A DNA stretch of 21,916 bases from a virus: the IMG/VR virus record IMGVR_UViG_3300025506_000008, positions 1 to 21,916 of that record, one strand, 5' to 3'. The stretch's first letter is position 1. Every line of letters begins with the position of its first letter. The translations under genes and the position numbers were made by a program. Of this stretch, positions 8,356 through 14,345 are shown one piece after another. The notes beneath the pieces are model-generated. The model was not told the DNA's origin and did no database searches. It was given only the letters and a program-made list of their open reading frames with translations.

Positions 8356-8616
8356 TGAAGTAGTAAAGGTGGGTTGTGTGCCGGTGCCGTAACTGCCAAA
8401 GGTAATGGGAAGGCCCGCAGTGCCGTTGATATACTCTACACTTGCGCCCTGTCCAGGATAAAGCCCCGTCGTGCCGCAAGCGTAGAGGACCGAATCACCA
8501 GCCGAAGGCGCAATTTGGGGGCCGGTCTTCCAGGGAGTTGACTGGCTCTGGGCCTGGGTGGAAGTGTTTGAATCGTTGCCGGTGTCGGCGTTGATGTAAT
8601 AAGTAGGGTCGGCGGC
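8356..8616 (-). other. In-frame upstream extension of the beta-helix protein lacking a standard start codon
   Basis: These 87 codons are open and continuous with the frame at 8355. They begin AADPTYYINADTGNDSNTST and continue STPWKTGPQIAPSAGDSVLY, which is how secreted parallel beta-helix proteins typically begin (YY[IV][ND]..TGNDSN...PWKT...AGD). No in-frame ATG, GTG or TTG is seen in it. Upstream, the same frame meets TAG (8617-8619) and then the 52-codon membrane ORF. Either the TAG is read through, it is a nonsense mutation, or an unusual start is used. Confidence 0.75.
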
Positions 8617-8775
8617 CTAGTGGACCATCTGCGCCAGATAAGCAGGAAGGAGTTTCCCGGCGTACCGGTCTATGGGCCAGGAGGCCCGCCAGCCGAAGTG
8701 CAGCGTCACCAGCAGCCCGATCAGGCCGAGGTAGGATAGAGTATAGATGAGGGCGAGCTTGATGGTTTTGCTCAT
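8617..8775 (-). CDS. Small membrane protein or detached signal-anchor of the beta-helix protein
   Basis: This is a 52-residue ORF starting MSKTIKLALIYTLSYLGLIG. One hydrophobic helix spans about residues 6-26, followed by FGWRASWPIDRYAGKLLPAY and ending QMVH before TAG. A GGAAG ribosome site precedes the ATG. It is in exactly the same frame as the beta-helix ORF, with only the TAG between them, so it may be the N-terminal membrane anchor or signal of that protein rather than a separate gene. As a free-standing protein it would be a single-pass membrane peptide of unknown role. Confidence 0.6.
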   Translation of the reverse strand: MSKTIKLALIYTLSYLGLIGLLVTLHFGWRASWPIDRYAGKLLPAYLAQMVH

Positions 8776-8794
8776 CGGGCTTCCATTTTGATCC

Positions 8795-8861
8795 CAGTTA
8801 TCAGTAATCAGTAATCAGTGATCAGTAAAGGCCAAAACTGATTACTGATTACTGATTACTA
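8795..8861. repeat. Heptamer array 7 (intergenic, short)
   Basis: Four to five TATCAGT/AATCAGT/GATCAGT units, the core AAAGGCCAAAAC, then three inverted units. It lies between the 8888-9250 gene and the 8775 start. Confidence 0.92.
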
Positions 8862-8887
8862 TCTTTTCAAATAATCCTCATAGACCG

Positions 8888-9250
8888 CTAACCCTGGACC
8901 ACCAGATTGTTGATAAAGGCCACTGCCTGGGGGTTAGACAGTATAGGCGCCAGAAGAGGGCAAGCAGCGCCCAGATCGGTGAGAGCAGCTTGTACTTGCG
9001 CCGCAGTGACTGGTTGGTTATTGGCCAGGGCAGCCAATAGATCAATCAGGTCATCAGATGCCTTCATAGCCGGCAGTAAGATATTGACCTGGGCTGCTGC
9101 AAGGTTAAAACCCAACACCGCCATTACCATTGTGGCCACTTGAGCAAATATAGCAGAGTTTGACTCAGCCTCATCTGACAGGGTTTTTAGACATGTCAGA
9201 ATAGAAGCAAAAGGGGCCAACATTGTAGAAAGAACATTCTGTGTCGCCAT
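8888..9250 (-). CDS. Ala/Leu-rich hypothetical protein (about 120 aa)
   Basis: Two ATGs are possible (9256 and 9250). The second is better placed behind GGAGG (8-base spacing). The protein is helical and hydrophobic, rich in Ala, Leu, Val and Gln (FAQVATMVMAVLGFNLAAAQ, then PVTAAQVQAALTDLGAACPL), with few charges and two Cys. It may be a membrane-associated or self-assembling helical protein, but I recognise no family. It belongs with the lower-GC insert between the two terminase subunits. Confidence 0.65.
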   Translation of the reverse strand: MATQNVLSTMLAPFASILTCLKTLSDEAESNSAIFAQVATMVMAVLGFNLAAAQVNILLPAMKASDDLIDLLAALANNQPVTAAQVQAALTDLGAACPLLAPILSNPQAVAFINNLVVQG

Positions 9251-9274
9251 TTTCATTTCCTCCAGTTGGGTTAA

Positions 9275-9427
9275 TAGTTATCAGTTATCAGTTATCAGTA
9301 ATCAGTGGCCGCGTTGCCTTCGTTTGTGCCTTTACTGATCACTGGTTACTGGTTACTGGTTACTGATCACTGGTTACTGGTTACTGATCACTGGTTACTG
9401 GTTACTGGTTACTGGTTACTGGTTACT
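9275..9427. repeat. Heptamer array 8 (intergenic, long)
   Basis: TATCAGT/AATCAGT units run to 9306, then the GGCCGCGTTGCCTTCG-type core, then about fourteen inverted units dominated by ACTGGTT with periodic ACTGATC. The TAA of the terminase small subunit gene (9423-9425) is formed by the array. Confidence 0.93.
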
Positions 9428-9875
9428 CCAAACTCGCGAACCAGCCCCGGATGCGCTCGCTGTGCATCTGCAGCTCGCCCGCCGAGATCTCCTCCCCCTT
9501 GAGGAAGTCGGTGTAGCGCCGCATCACCTCCACCGCCATCACCCTGATGTCGGCCCCCTGGCGCTCCACGCCCTTGATGGCCGCCACCGCCTTGTTGATG
9601 GCGTCGAAGGTGGCGTTGTCCAGGATGCCGTCCTCGGCATTGGCCTCCAGGCGTTTGAGGTAGACATGCAGGCTGGCCCGCATGAGCTCCGCCAGGTCCC
9701 GGGGCGACGTTTGGTGCGCCCGCCGTTTTTCGTCCCAGCCGCCCTTGATCTTCCATTTGTAGAGCGTGTTCTCGCAGGGCGGCAGCGCCCCGGCGATCTC
9801 CTTGATCGTCAGGTTCTGGCGGACGAACAGGTTCTCGGCCTCGGCGAACCAGGCCGCTTCCTTCTCACCAGACAT
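9423..9875 (-). CDS. Terminase small subunit-like protein (DUF1804 / Mu gp27 type)
   Basis: This is a 150-residue protein. Residues about 20-51 form a helix-turn-helix (NLTIKEIAGALPPCENTLYK, then WKIKGGWDEKR), the usual N-terminal DNA-binding domain of phage small terminase subunits and DUF1804 proteins. The rest is helical (SPRDLAELMRASLHVYLKRL and RVMAVEVMRRYTDFLK), compatible with oligomerisation and large-subunit contact. The ATG overlaps the end of the preceding gene by 11 bp, implying translational coupling. Together with the large terminase it would recognise and cut packaged DNA. The assignment rests on HTH position, length and context. Confidence 0.75.
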   Translation of the reverse strand: MSGEKEAAWFAEAENLFVRQNLTIKEIAGALPPCENTLYKWKIKGGWDEKRRAHQTSPRDLAELMRASLHVYLKRLEANAEDGILDNATFDAINKAVAAIKGVERQGADIRVMAVEVMRRYTDFLKGEEISAGELQMHSERIRGWFASLE

Positions 9876-10122
9876 AGACGCCCACTTTTTTCAGCTCGGC
9901 CCGGAGCGGCCGGGCCTCCGCCAGCAGATCGACGAGGGTCTTGGCCGACAGCAGGATCTCGTCCTCCTTGATGTCGTCCAGGGCGCCGGGCAGCAGCATG
10001 ATCGAAGCCCGCTGCAGGGTGGCGCACTTGAGCGAGATCTCGATCAATAGCTCTCGGTAGCGCGACTCTTTAGCGGCTAAAGCGCCTTTTTGGGCCATAG
10101 CCAGGAGCTGGTCTTGTTCCAT
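9865..10122 (-). CDS. Small helical phage protein (85 aa)
   Basis: The start chosen is MEQDQLL at 10122, whose ATG shares one base with the upstream stop (TGATG) and has GGAG at a suitable distance. An earlier in-frame Met (10131) sits right on that GGAG and is less likely. The protein is all-helical (KESRYRELLIEISLKCATLQ and LLSAKTLVDLLAEARPLRAE) and ends VGVYVW. It lies in the Mu position between the membrane genes and the small terminase, where Mu has small proteins of unknown function. No family is recognised. Confidence 0.72.
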   Translation of the reverse strand: MEQDQLLAMAQKGALAAKESRYRELLIEISLKCATLQRASIMLLPGALDDIKEDEILLSAKTLVDLLAEARPLRAELKKVGVYVW

Positions 10123-10487
10123 CAATGGCATCTCCAGTAGGAAATGAGCAGCGTCAGCAGATAATAAGCCGTCATGCCGACGATAAAAACGCCGGTGTAG
10201 ATCCCGATATTGCGCCACTTATTGCTCAGAACATCCTTTTCCAACCGCCACAGGGCGCATTCCTTCGAGCCGTCATGCCGCTTGATGCAGGGGCAATTCG
10301 CCTCGGCCTCGGCTTTTTTTTCCAATTTCAGGATCTTCGCCCGGTGCTCATCGAGGCTGCCTTTGAGTGCGGCGATGGAGGCGTCGTCGTCCCCGGCCAG
10401 GGCGTAATAGATCCTTTCCAGGAGAAAGCGGACGTCATTCTCCTTATCCGCCGGGATATCGGCAAAGGGTGAGCGCCGCTGCGGCAT
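10122..10487 (-). CDS. Coiled-coil protein with C-terminal membrane segment (121 aa)
   Basis: Residues about 17-65 are helical and charged, with a coiled-coil stretch (EHRAKILKLEKKAEAEAN). A Cys-rich link CPCIKRHDGSKEC follows at about 65-77, and residues about 95-116 form a hydrophobic transmembrane helix (GIYTGVFIVGMTAYYLLTLL) ending with ISYWRCH. An AAGGTGG ribosome site precedes the ATG. Tail-anchored coiled-coil proteins near holin genes in Mu-like phages include lysis accessory proteins and DUF2730-type proteins; I cannot decide between these. It is coupled by TGATG to the next gene. Confidence 0.72.
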   Translation of the reverse strand: MPQRRSPFADIPADKENDVRFLLERIYYALAGDDDASIAALKGSLDEHRAKILKLEKKAEAEANCPCIKRHDGSKECALWRLEKDVLSNKWRNIGIYTGVFIVGMTAYYLLTLLISYWRCH

Positions 10488-10501
10488 TTATGCCACCTTT
10501 T

Positions 10502-10603
10502 TCAGTGATCAGTAATCAGTAATCAGTAATCAGTGATCAGTAATCAGTAATCAGTGATCAGTAAAGGCAAAAACTGATTACTGTTTACTGTTTACTGATT
10601 ACT
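10502..10603. repeat. Heptamer array 9 (intergenic)
   Basis: Alternating GATCAGT and AATCAGT units, the core AAAGGCAAAAAC (10564-10575), then inverted units ACTGATT/ACTGTTT. The final residues SNQ and the stop of the holin-like gene are encoded in the inverted arm as read from the minus strand. Confidence 0.93.
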
Positions 10604-10771
10604 TTCCTTGGTGCTGTTGGTCAGCACCAGGCCGCCGCCCAGGGCGAAGCCGCAGACGGCCATCCAGGTCTGGAGATCAATCGCCTTGAAAATCAGGGCC
10701 ACGGTGGCGGCGATGGCCACGCCCCCCATCACCGTCGTTTTCAGATCGCCTTTGATGCCGCTCAGATCCAT
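10592..10771 (-). CDS. Holin-like small membrane protein
   Basis: This has about 59-61 residues. ATGs at 10777 and 10771 are both in frame; the second has GGGAG at a 6-base spacing and is preferred. Two hydrophobic segments follow (TTVMGGVAIAATVALIFKAI and TWMAVCGFALGGGLVLTN), separated by a short DLQ turn, giving a two-helix hairpin of the size of small class II-type holins or of Mu gp membrane proteins. The tail ESNQ plus TAA is made by the heptamer array. Holin identity is inferred from topology and from its position after the lysis genes. Confidence 0.65.
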   Translation of the reverse strand: MDLSGIKGDLKTTVMGGVAIAATVALIFKAIDLQTWMAVCGFALGGGLVLTNSTKESNQ

Positions 10772-10781
10772 GTCCATCTCC

Positions 10782-10882
10782 CAGTAATCAGTGATCAGTG
10801 GCCAGTGATCAGTGGCCAGTGATCAGTAACCAGTGATCAGTAAAGGCCAAAACTGATTACTGTTTACTGATTACTGATCACT
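10782..10882. repeat. Heptamer array 10 (intergenic)
   Basis: Alternating GATCAGT/GGCCAGT units, the core AAAGGCCAAAAC (10842-10853), and inverted units to 10882. It lies upstream of the holin-like gene and downstream of the structured spacer. Confidence 0.93.
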
Positions 10883-10885
10883 TTT

Positions 10886-11061
10886 CATTCGTGCAAATCC
10901 CCGGGACGCCTGGTGGGGCGGTTAGGCGCTTCAGGCGCCCGGGGCGAGACCAAAGGGGTCTTTTCAATCTATTTAAGCACAAATGCAAGAACTTTGTTGG
11001 CCGCTATACCCGCTATGCCCGTTAAAGTTGCATCAGGTCAAAAAAAATGGCCCCGGAGGGG
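10886..11061 (-). promoter_or_regulatory. Non-coding structured spacer, candidate late promoter region
   Basis: No gene fits here, and the sequence is unlike the arrays on both sides. It holds a perfect 5-bp hairpin (GGCGC/GCGCC, 10925-10939) nested in GC-rich complementary blocks (CCCGGG near 10902 and 10940), a smaller GACC/GGTC hairpin around 10947-10961, and a tandem 9-bp direct repeat (CCGCTATAC, CCGCTATGC, 11001-11018). It lies immediately after an intrinsic terminator and before the late genes. In Mu the late promoters are activator-dependent and lack good -35 boxes; a direct repeat could be an activator site. Promoter function is inference. Confidence 0.4.
11001..11018. repeat. Tandem 9-bp direct repeat, possible activator site
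   Basis: CCGCTATAC is followed directly by CCGCTATGC (one mismatch). It lies between the terminator and the structured hairpins of the putative late control region, about 245 bases before the holin-like gene. Confidence 0.4.
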
Positions 11062-11063
11062 CC
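11040..11063 (-). terminator. Rho-independent terminator
   Basis: On the minus strand, GGCCCC-TCC-GGGGCC is followed by A and then eight T. A 6-bp all-GC stem with a 3-base loop and U8 tract is a textbook intrinsic terminator. It lies about 90 bases after the HTH gene (11152-11373) and would separate early/middle from late transcription. Confidence 0.85.
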
Positions 11064-11164
11064 AGTGATCAGGGGCCAGTGGTCAGTGGCCAGTGATCAG
11101 TAAAGGCAAAAACTGATTACTGATTACTGATTACTGATTACTGATTACTGATTACTGGTCACTA
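11062..11164. repeat. Heptamer array 11 (intergenic)
   Basis: GGCCAGT and GATCAGT units that start from the terminator stem itself, the core AAAGGCAAAAAC (11102-11113), then six inverted ACTGATT units. The last residues (SDQ) and the stop of the HTH gene come from the array. Confidence 0.93.
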
Positions 11165-11373
11165 TCCTGGTTGAGGCTCTCCAGATAATCCCGCAGGGCC
11201 GACTCGGGGATCAGCCACTTGCGGCGCCCCGTCTTGATCCCCCGGAGAAGCTGCCCCCGGCAGAGACGCCGGATGGTGCTCTCGTCGCAGTTCAGCCGCG
11301 CCGCCGCCTGGTCGGTCCGCAATAACCTCACCTGCTGCCCCGCCGCCGCCACTCCCGGATGCCAGTTGCTCAT
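11152..11373 (-). CDS. Excisionase/MerR-type helix-turn-helix protein (73 aa)
   Basis: The start is MSNWHPG at 11373, behind AAGGGGG; an upstream in-frame ATG at 11394 falls at the array edge and has no ribosome site. Residues about 17-66 match the HTH_17/excisionase pattern: LLRTDQAAARLNCDESTIRR, then LCRGQLLRGIKTGRRKWLIP, then ESALRDYL. This is a DNA-binding fold used by excisionases and small phage regulators. It is the last gene before the terminator and the putative late control region, so it could be the late-gene activator taking the role of Mu C or Mor, neither of which I see here. The C-terminal SDQ and stop derive from the array. Confidence 0.8.
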   Translation of the reverse strand: MSNWHPGVAAAGQQVRLLRTDQAAARLNCDESTIRRLCRGQLLRGIKTGRRKWLIPESALRDYLESLNQDSDQ

Positions 11374-11393
11374 GTTTTCCCCCTTGCAAGGCA

Positions 11394-11501
11394 AGTAATC
11401 AGTGAACAGTAATCAGTGAACAGTGATCAGTAATCAGTTTAAAGAGATTTTGTCGTTGCTTTTGCCTTTACTGATTACTGGCCACTGATAACTGATTACT
11501 A
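11394..11501. repeat. Heptamer array 12 (intergenic)
   Basis: AATCAGT, GAACAGT and GATCAGT units, a variant core (TTTAAAGAGATTTTGTCGTTGC, then TTTTGCCTTTAC), and inverted units to 11501. It lies between the 3D-domain gene and the HTH gene. Confidence 0.92.
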
Positions 11502-11975
11502 TCCTTTAACCACCCAGACCCTGGCCCTTTTGAGCCCGAAGGCCCAGCACTCCTTCACCGTCGCCCGGTGGATGTCGACCCGGGGATGCCGCCATTGGGG
11601 GGGCATCAGGTCGTCGAACACGAAGACGCCCACGCCCTCCACCACGATGCGGGTCCCGAAGCGATAATCATAGGTCCCTCGGCCGCACTTGAGTCCCAGC
11701 TGCCGGGCCAGGGGCCGGGAGAGCGCCAGGCAGCCGACGTACACCCTCTTGCCGCTGGTGGTCTTATTCCCCGCCAGGCAGTAAGCGGTTATCGTAGCAG
11801 TAATCAGTAAACAGTTATCAGTAATCAGTGGTTTCCCCGTGCCTTTGCTTTTACTGATCACTGGCCACTGATTACTGATCACTGGTCCCTCACTGATCAC
11901 TGGCCACTGATTACTGATTACTGGCTGCACCGCCCCCTGGATGCTCAGCATGGCATACAGCAGCGCCGCCGCCAT
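11499..11975 (-). CDS. 3D-domain (double-psi beta-barrel) cell-wall protein with array-encoded linker
   Basis: This is 158 residues from ATG 11975, whose A overlaps the TGA of the upstream peptidase (TGATG). Residues 1-16 are a short hydrophobic leader (MAAALLYAMLSIQGAV). Residues about 17-57 are translated heptamer array (VISNQWPVIS twice, then SKSKGTGKPLITDNCLLI). Residues about 58-158 match the 3D domain of MltA/YuiC-like wall proteins: ITAYCLAGNKTTSGKRVYVG, GTRIVVEGVGVFVFDDL, HPRVDIH and the final VKECWAFGLKRARVWVV. The catalytic-type Asp residues (FDDL, VDIH) are present. It probably acts on peptidoglycan together with its neighbour. The array fills exactly the leader-to-domain link. Confidence 0.8.
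   Translation of the reverse strand: MAAALLYAMLSIQGAVQPVISNQWPVISEGPVISNQWPVISKSKGTGKPLITDNCLLITATITAYCLAGNKTTSGKRVYVGCLALSRPLARQLGLKCGRGTYDYRFGTRIVVEGVGVFVFDDLMPPQWRHPRVDIHRATVKECWAFGLKRARVWVVKG
11797..11924 (-). repeat. Heptamer array 13, in frame inside the 3D-domain gene
   Basis: A complete array (units, a TTTTACTGATC side, a GTTTCCCCGTGCCTTTGC core, inverted units) is fully translated. It reads Ser-Asn-Gln-Trp (CAG TGG) twice where intergenic arrays would stop, and Asn-Cys-Leu-Leu-Ile on the inverted arm. Confidence 0.9.
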
Positions 11976-12688
11976 CAAACCTGGATCTCCAGGGCCGCCA
12001 GGGTGGCGGGGCCGCACTCGCCGTCCACCACCAGGCCGCCGTGCCCCTTCTGGAAGTCCGCCACCGCGGCCGCGGTCTCGGGGCCGTAGACCCAATCGGT
12101 CTTGCCGGTGGGCAGGTAGCCCAAGTTCTTCAGGCGGCACTGGATATCAAAGACCTCCTTCCCCCGCATCAGGGAGGGCCCGAGACGCCAGACCCCGCCG
12201 GCCGGGGGCGCCAATGGGAGAGACTGGGGCCGCGGCCCGTAATCGACCCCGGGCACCAGGATGCCGGTGGACCAGCGCCGCCCGTGCAGGGTGCTGAAAA
12301 TCGTGCCCAGGCGGGTGCAGTTCGCCTCGATGGTGCCCCCTTTGCCGTCCGAGAGCACGATGTGATGCTCGGCATCCCCCTGCACGAAGCGCAGCACCGC
12401 GGCCCCGGGGATGGCCGCGGCCAGGGCCGGGCTGATCATGATGCCTTTGGCCAGGACGTCCCGCTCCCAATAGACGGTGCCCCCGTAGCAGCGGCCGGGA
12501 TCTGCCGCGTTGTCCTCGCAGCCGTAGATGACGCCGCCGCCCTGGTAGACCATGGCCGAGACGAACTTGCTGCAGTCCCAGGGCCCGGGGCCGGTGTGGT
12601 TGACGGGCGTCAGGGCCCCGAAGACGTAGGTGTCGTTGGCCTCGGCGTGGGGCCGGGCCACTGTTAGGATATCCTGTCCGGTTTTCAT
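11975..12688 (-). CDS. Phage peptidoglycan peptidase/endolysin with C-terminal peptidoglycan-binding domain
   Basis: This is 237 residues from ATG 12688, preceded by GGAGGAT. The frame stays open through the upstream array, but that extension is repeat-derived and lacks a ribosome site. Residues about 10-160 have an NlpC/P60 or CHAP-like layout: the catalytic Cys candidate is in GPWDCSKFVSAMVY (about residue 38), and the His candidate is in DAEHHIVLSDGKGG (about 119-120). Residues about 180-237 are a PG_binding_1 domain (VFDIQCRLKNLGYLPTGKTD, VYGPETAAAVADFQKGHG, VDGECGPATLAAL). It is likely the lysis enzyme and is translationally coupled to the 3D-domain gene. Confidence 0.85.
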   Translation of the reverse strand: MKTGQDILTVARPHAEANDTYVFGALTPVNHTGPGPWDCSKFVSAMVYQGGGVIYGCEDNAADPGRCYGGTVYWERDVLAKGIMISPALAAAIPGAAVLRFVQGDAEHHIVLSDGKGGTIEANCTRLGTIFSTLHGRRWSTGILVPGVDYGPRPQSLPLAPPAGGVWRLGPSLMRGKEVFDIQCRLKNLGYLPTGKTDWVYGPETAAAVADFQKGHGGLVVDGECGPATLAALEIQV

Positions 12689-12703
12689 CGCATCCTCCGT
12701 TTT

Positions 12704-12818
12704 AAGTGATCGGTGATCAGTGGCCAGTGCCCAGTTATCAGTGATCAGTGGCCAGTAATCAGTGATCAGTAACCAGTGACCAGTAAAGGCCAAAACTGAT
12801 TACTGATTACTGATCACT
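12704..12818. repeat. Heptamer array 14 (intergenic)
   Basis: GATCAGT/GGCCAGT/AACCAGT units with one CGGTGATC variant, the core AAAGGCCAAAAC (12786-12797), then inverted units. GemA ends inside it with VISNQ and a stop. Confidence 0.93.
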
Positions 12819-13264
12819 TTCCTTTCCGCCATGGCCTTCAGCCCGTTCAGCACCTTCTGGGCCTGCTCCAGGGTGAGCCATTCCGGCGCGGCCGCGTGGA
12901 AGCGCCGCCGCAGGAATCGCCGCAGGTTGCCCTCGCGCTCCTGGGGCGCGGCCACGCTGAGAAGATCCCAGCGCCTGCGGATCTCAGCGAGCTGCTCCGC
13001 CGTGGGCCGCCCCTTCCTTGCCTTTGCCTTTGACTTTACTGATAACTGGCCACTGGCCACTGATGACTTCCCCAGGCACTCCTCCAGGTGCTCGATCACC
13101 ATCACCGCCCTGGCGAAGGTCAGCTCCGAGCTGCTCTTGACCCGGAATCCCCCCAGCATCTCCCGGTAGGCCCCGTCATCGTCCCCGAAGAGCTGCCGGC
13201 GCAGCACCTGGATCTTCACCTGCTGGGGGCGGCTTAGTGGCCGTTTCCCGTTTTCGGTTTTCAT
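12800..13264 (-). CDS. gemA: GemA / Mu gp16-like regulatory protein (DUF1018)
   Basis: This is a 154-residue protein. The N-terminal pattern SRPQQVKIQVLRRQLFGDDD, then AYREMLGGF and SSSELTFARAVMVIEHLE, matches the GemA family (helical early/middle gene product of Mu that affects host gene expression and DNA topology). The C-terminal half (TAEQLAEIRRRWDLLSVA, then FLRRRFHAAAPEWLTLEQAQ) fits the second conserved block of the family. Between them, residues about 90-105 (SSVASGQLSVKSKAKARKG) are translated heptamer array, and the last residues KVISNQ plus TAA come from array 14. The start at 13264 has no clear Shine-Dalgarno. It lies next to Gam-region genes, as in Mu-like phages. Confidence 0.8.
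   Translation of the reverse strand: MKTENGKRPLSRPQQVKIQVLRRQLFGDDDGAYREMLGGFRVKSSSELTFARAVMVIEHLEECLGKSSVASGQLSVKSKAKARKGRPTAEQLAEIRRRWDLLSVAAPQEREGNLRRFLRRRFHAAAPEWLTLEQAQKVLNGLKAMAERKVISNQ
13017..13065 (-). repeat. Heptamer array 15, in frame inside gemA
   Basis: This short array separates the two conserved blocks of GemA. It reads GTG GCC AGT GGC CAG TTA TCA GTA AAG, so the frame-critical codon after CAG is TTA rather than TAA. The Lys-rich core follows. Confidence 0.85.
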
Positions 13265-13275
13265 TTTTAGTTACC

Positions 13276-13376
13276 CGTGATCAGTGATCAGTGATCAGTG
13301 ATCAGTGATCAGTAACCAGTGGTTTTCCGTTGCCTTTGCTTTTACTGATTACTGGCAACTGATTACTGATAACTGT
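13276..13376. repeat. Heptamer array 16 (intergenic)
   Basis: Five GATCAGT units and an AACCAGT, the core GGTTTTCCGTTGCCTTTGC, then inverted units ACTGATT/ACTGGCA/ACTGATA. It lies between the 96-residue gene and gemA. Confidence 0.93.
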
Positions 13377-13378
13377 CT

Positions 13379-13669
13379 TCATTGCCTCCGCTGATATTTC
13401 GGGTCCAGCAGGGACGGCACGATGATGCGCCGCTGCGCCTGCGCCGCCTGGGCCGCTTCCCACTCCTGCCGGATCATGCCGGCAAAGAGCGCCTGGGCGT
13501 GGGCCAACATTTCCAGGGAAATGTGGAGGGGAATGGGATAATTCAGGTAATATCCCCCCTGCTTGTCCACGACGACGGTGAGGGTGGCCCCCCTGTCCTC
13601 CGGCGCCGGCAGGCCGTCGGGGCCCAGTTGAAGCGGCTTTTCTTTCGGCTCTGGCTCTTCTTGGCTCAT
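13379..13669 (-). CDS. Hypothetical protein (96 aa)
   Basis: A strong ribosome site (AAAGGAGGG) precedes the ATG. The first 25 residues are acidic and Pro-rich (MSQEEPEPKEKPLQLGPDGL). A beta-type segment then follows (ATLTVVVDKQGGYYLNYPIP) and a helix (LEMLAHAQALFAGMIRQEWE, then AAQAAQAQRR). The tail RIIVPSLLDPKYQRRQ is basic. There is no transmembrane segment or signal, and I do not recognise a family. It lies between gemA and gam in the early/middle region, isolated by arrays on both sides. Confidence 0.7.
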   Translation of the reverse strand: MSQEEPEPKEKPLQLGPDGLPAPEDRGATLTVVVDKQGGYYLNYPIPLHISLEMLAHAQALFAGMIRQEWEAAQAAQAQRRIIVPSLLDPKYQRRQ

Positions 13670-13687
13670 GCGATCTCCCTCCTTTTT

Positions 13688-13849
13688 TCAGTAAGCAGTA
13701 ATCAGTAATCAGTAATCAGTAATCAGTTTTTGCTCTTTTGACTTTGCCTTGGTTTTTGCTTTGCTTTTACTGATTACTGGCCACTGATAACTGTTTACTT
13801 TACTTTGCTTTTGCCTTTACTGATCACTGGCCACTGATTACTGATCACT
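13688..13849. repeat. Heptamer array 17 (intergenic, double)
   Basis: AATCAGT units, a long T-rich core (13725-13768), inverted units, then a second core TTTACTTTGCTTTTGCC (13798-13815) with further inverted units. It lies between gam and the 96-residue gene. Confidence 0.92.
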
Positions 13850-13853
13850 TCCC

Positions 13854-14345
13854 CTATGCCGCCTCCTTGATCTTTTCCCAGTTGACGTCGTAGCCGAAGA
13901 CATCCTTGACCTGCCGACGGACGCCCAACTGGAGCAGGGTCGCGTCATCCAGGTCTTTCAGCTTCTCCTTGTCGGGTATTTCCTGCACCCGGAAATACGC
14001 AAATAATCCCAGGTTCTTGAGCGATTGGAGGCAACCTTCCAGGCTCCGAATGACAATCTTGGTCGATTGCCGGAAACTCACGGTGCCGAAATTGAGGACC
14101 CGGCTTTTGCCCTTCATTTCATCCTTGTGATCCTCGCAGAAGGCCGCCAACTGCAATGCCAGGGCGCTGCGTTTAGCCGTCAGGGGTTTTGTCTTATCCA
14201 GGGTGCGGGACGTGGCGCAGGCGATCTCATCTCCCAGGTCCGCCTCATGCCGGGCGATCAGCCGCTCATAGGTGCCGATGCTCCGCAAGGCCTCGTCCGC
14301 CTCCTCCCAGCTCTTCAATCCGCTCTCAACTCTTTTCCGCGCCAT
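13854..14345 (-). CDS. gam: Gam-like host-nuclease inhibitor
   Basis: This 163-residue protein matches the Mu Gam family, which binds double-stranded DNA ends and shields them from host exonucleases; it is related to bacterial Ku. An N-terminal helical region (SWEEADEALRSIGTYERLIA, with LTAKRSALALQLAAFCEDHK) is followed by the family core KSRVLNFGTVSFRQSTKIVI. The C-terminal block then reads VRRQVKDVFGYDVNWEKIKE, close to the usual ending with a DDR or YD segment. GAGGAGG precedes the ATG, and the gene overlaps the upstream zinc-ribbon ORF by 20 bp. Length and neighbours fit a Mu-type early/middle gene. Confidence 0.9.
   Translation of the reverse strand: MARKRVESGLKSWEEADEALRSIGTYERLIARHEADLGDEIACATSRTLDKTKPLTAKRSALALQLAAFCEDHKDEMKGKSRVLNFGTVSFRQSTKIVIRSLEGCLQSLKNLGLFAYFRVQEIPDKEKLKDLDDATLLQLGVRRQVKDVFGYDVNWEKIKEAA

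Noticed and set aside
10129-10131. Upstream Met start for the 85-residue gene
   Set aside because: It sits immediately on the GGAG with no spacing, while the ATG at 10122 has correct spacing and the TGATG overlap.
10900-10965. Known riboswitch or tRNA in the structured spacer
   Set aside because: The hairpins are short and I could not match a cloverleaf or any riboswitch core; only a general structured element is supported.
12689-12793. N-terminal extension of the endolysin through array 14
   Set aside because: The frame is open but consists of inverted array units, has no ribosome site at its first ATG, and a good GGAGGAT site precedes the ATG at 12688.
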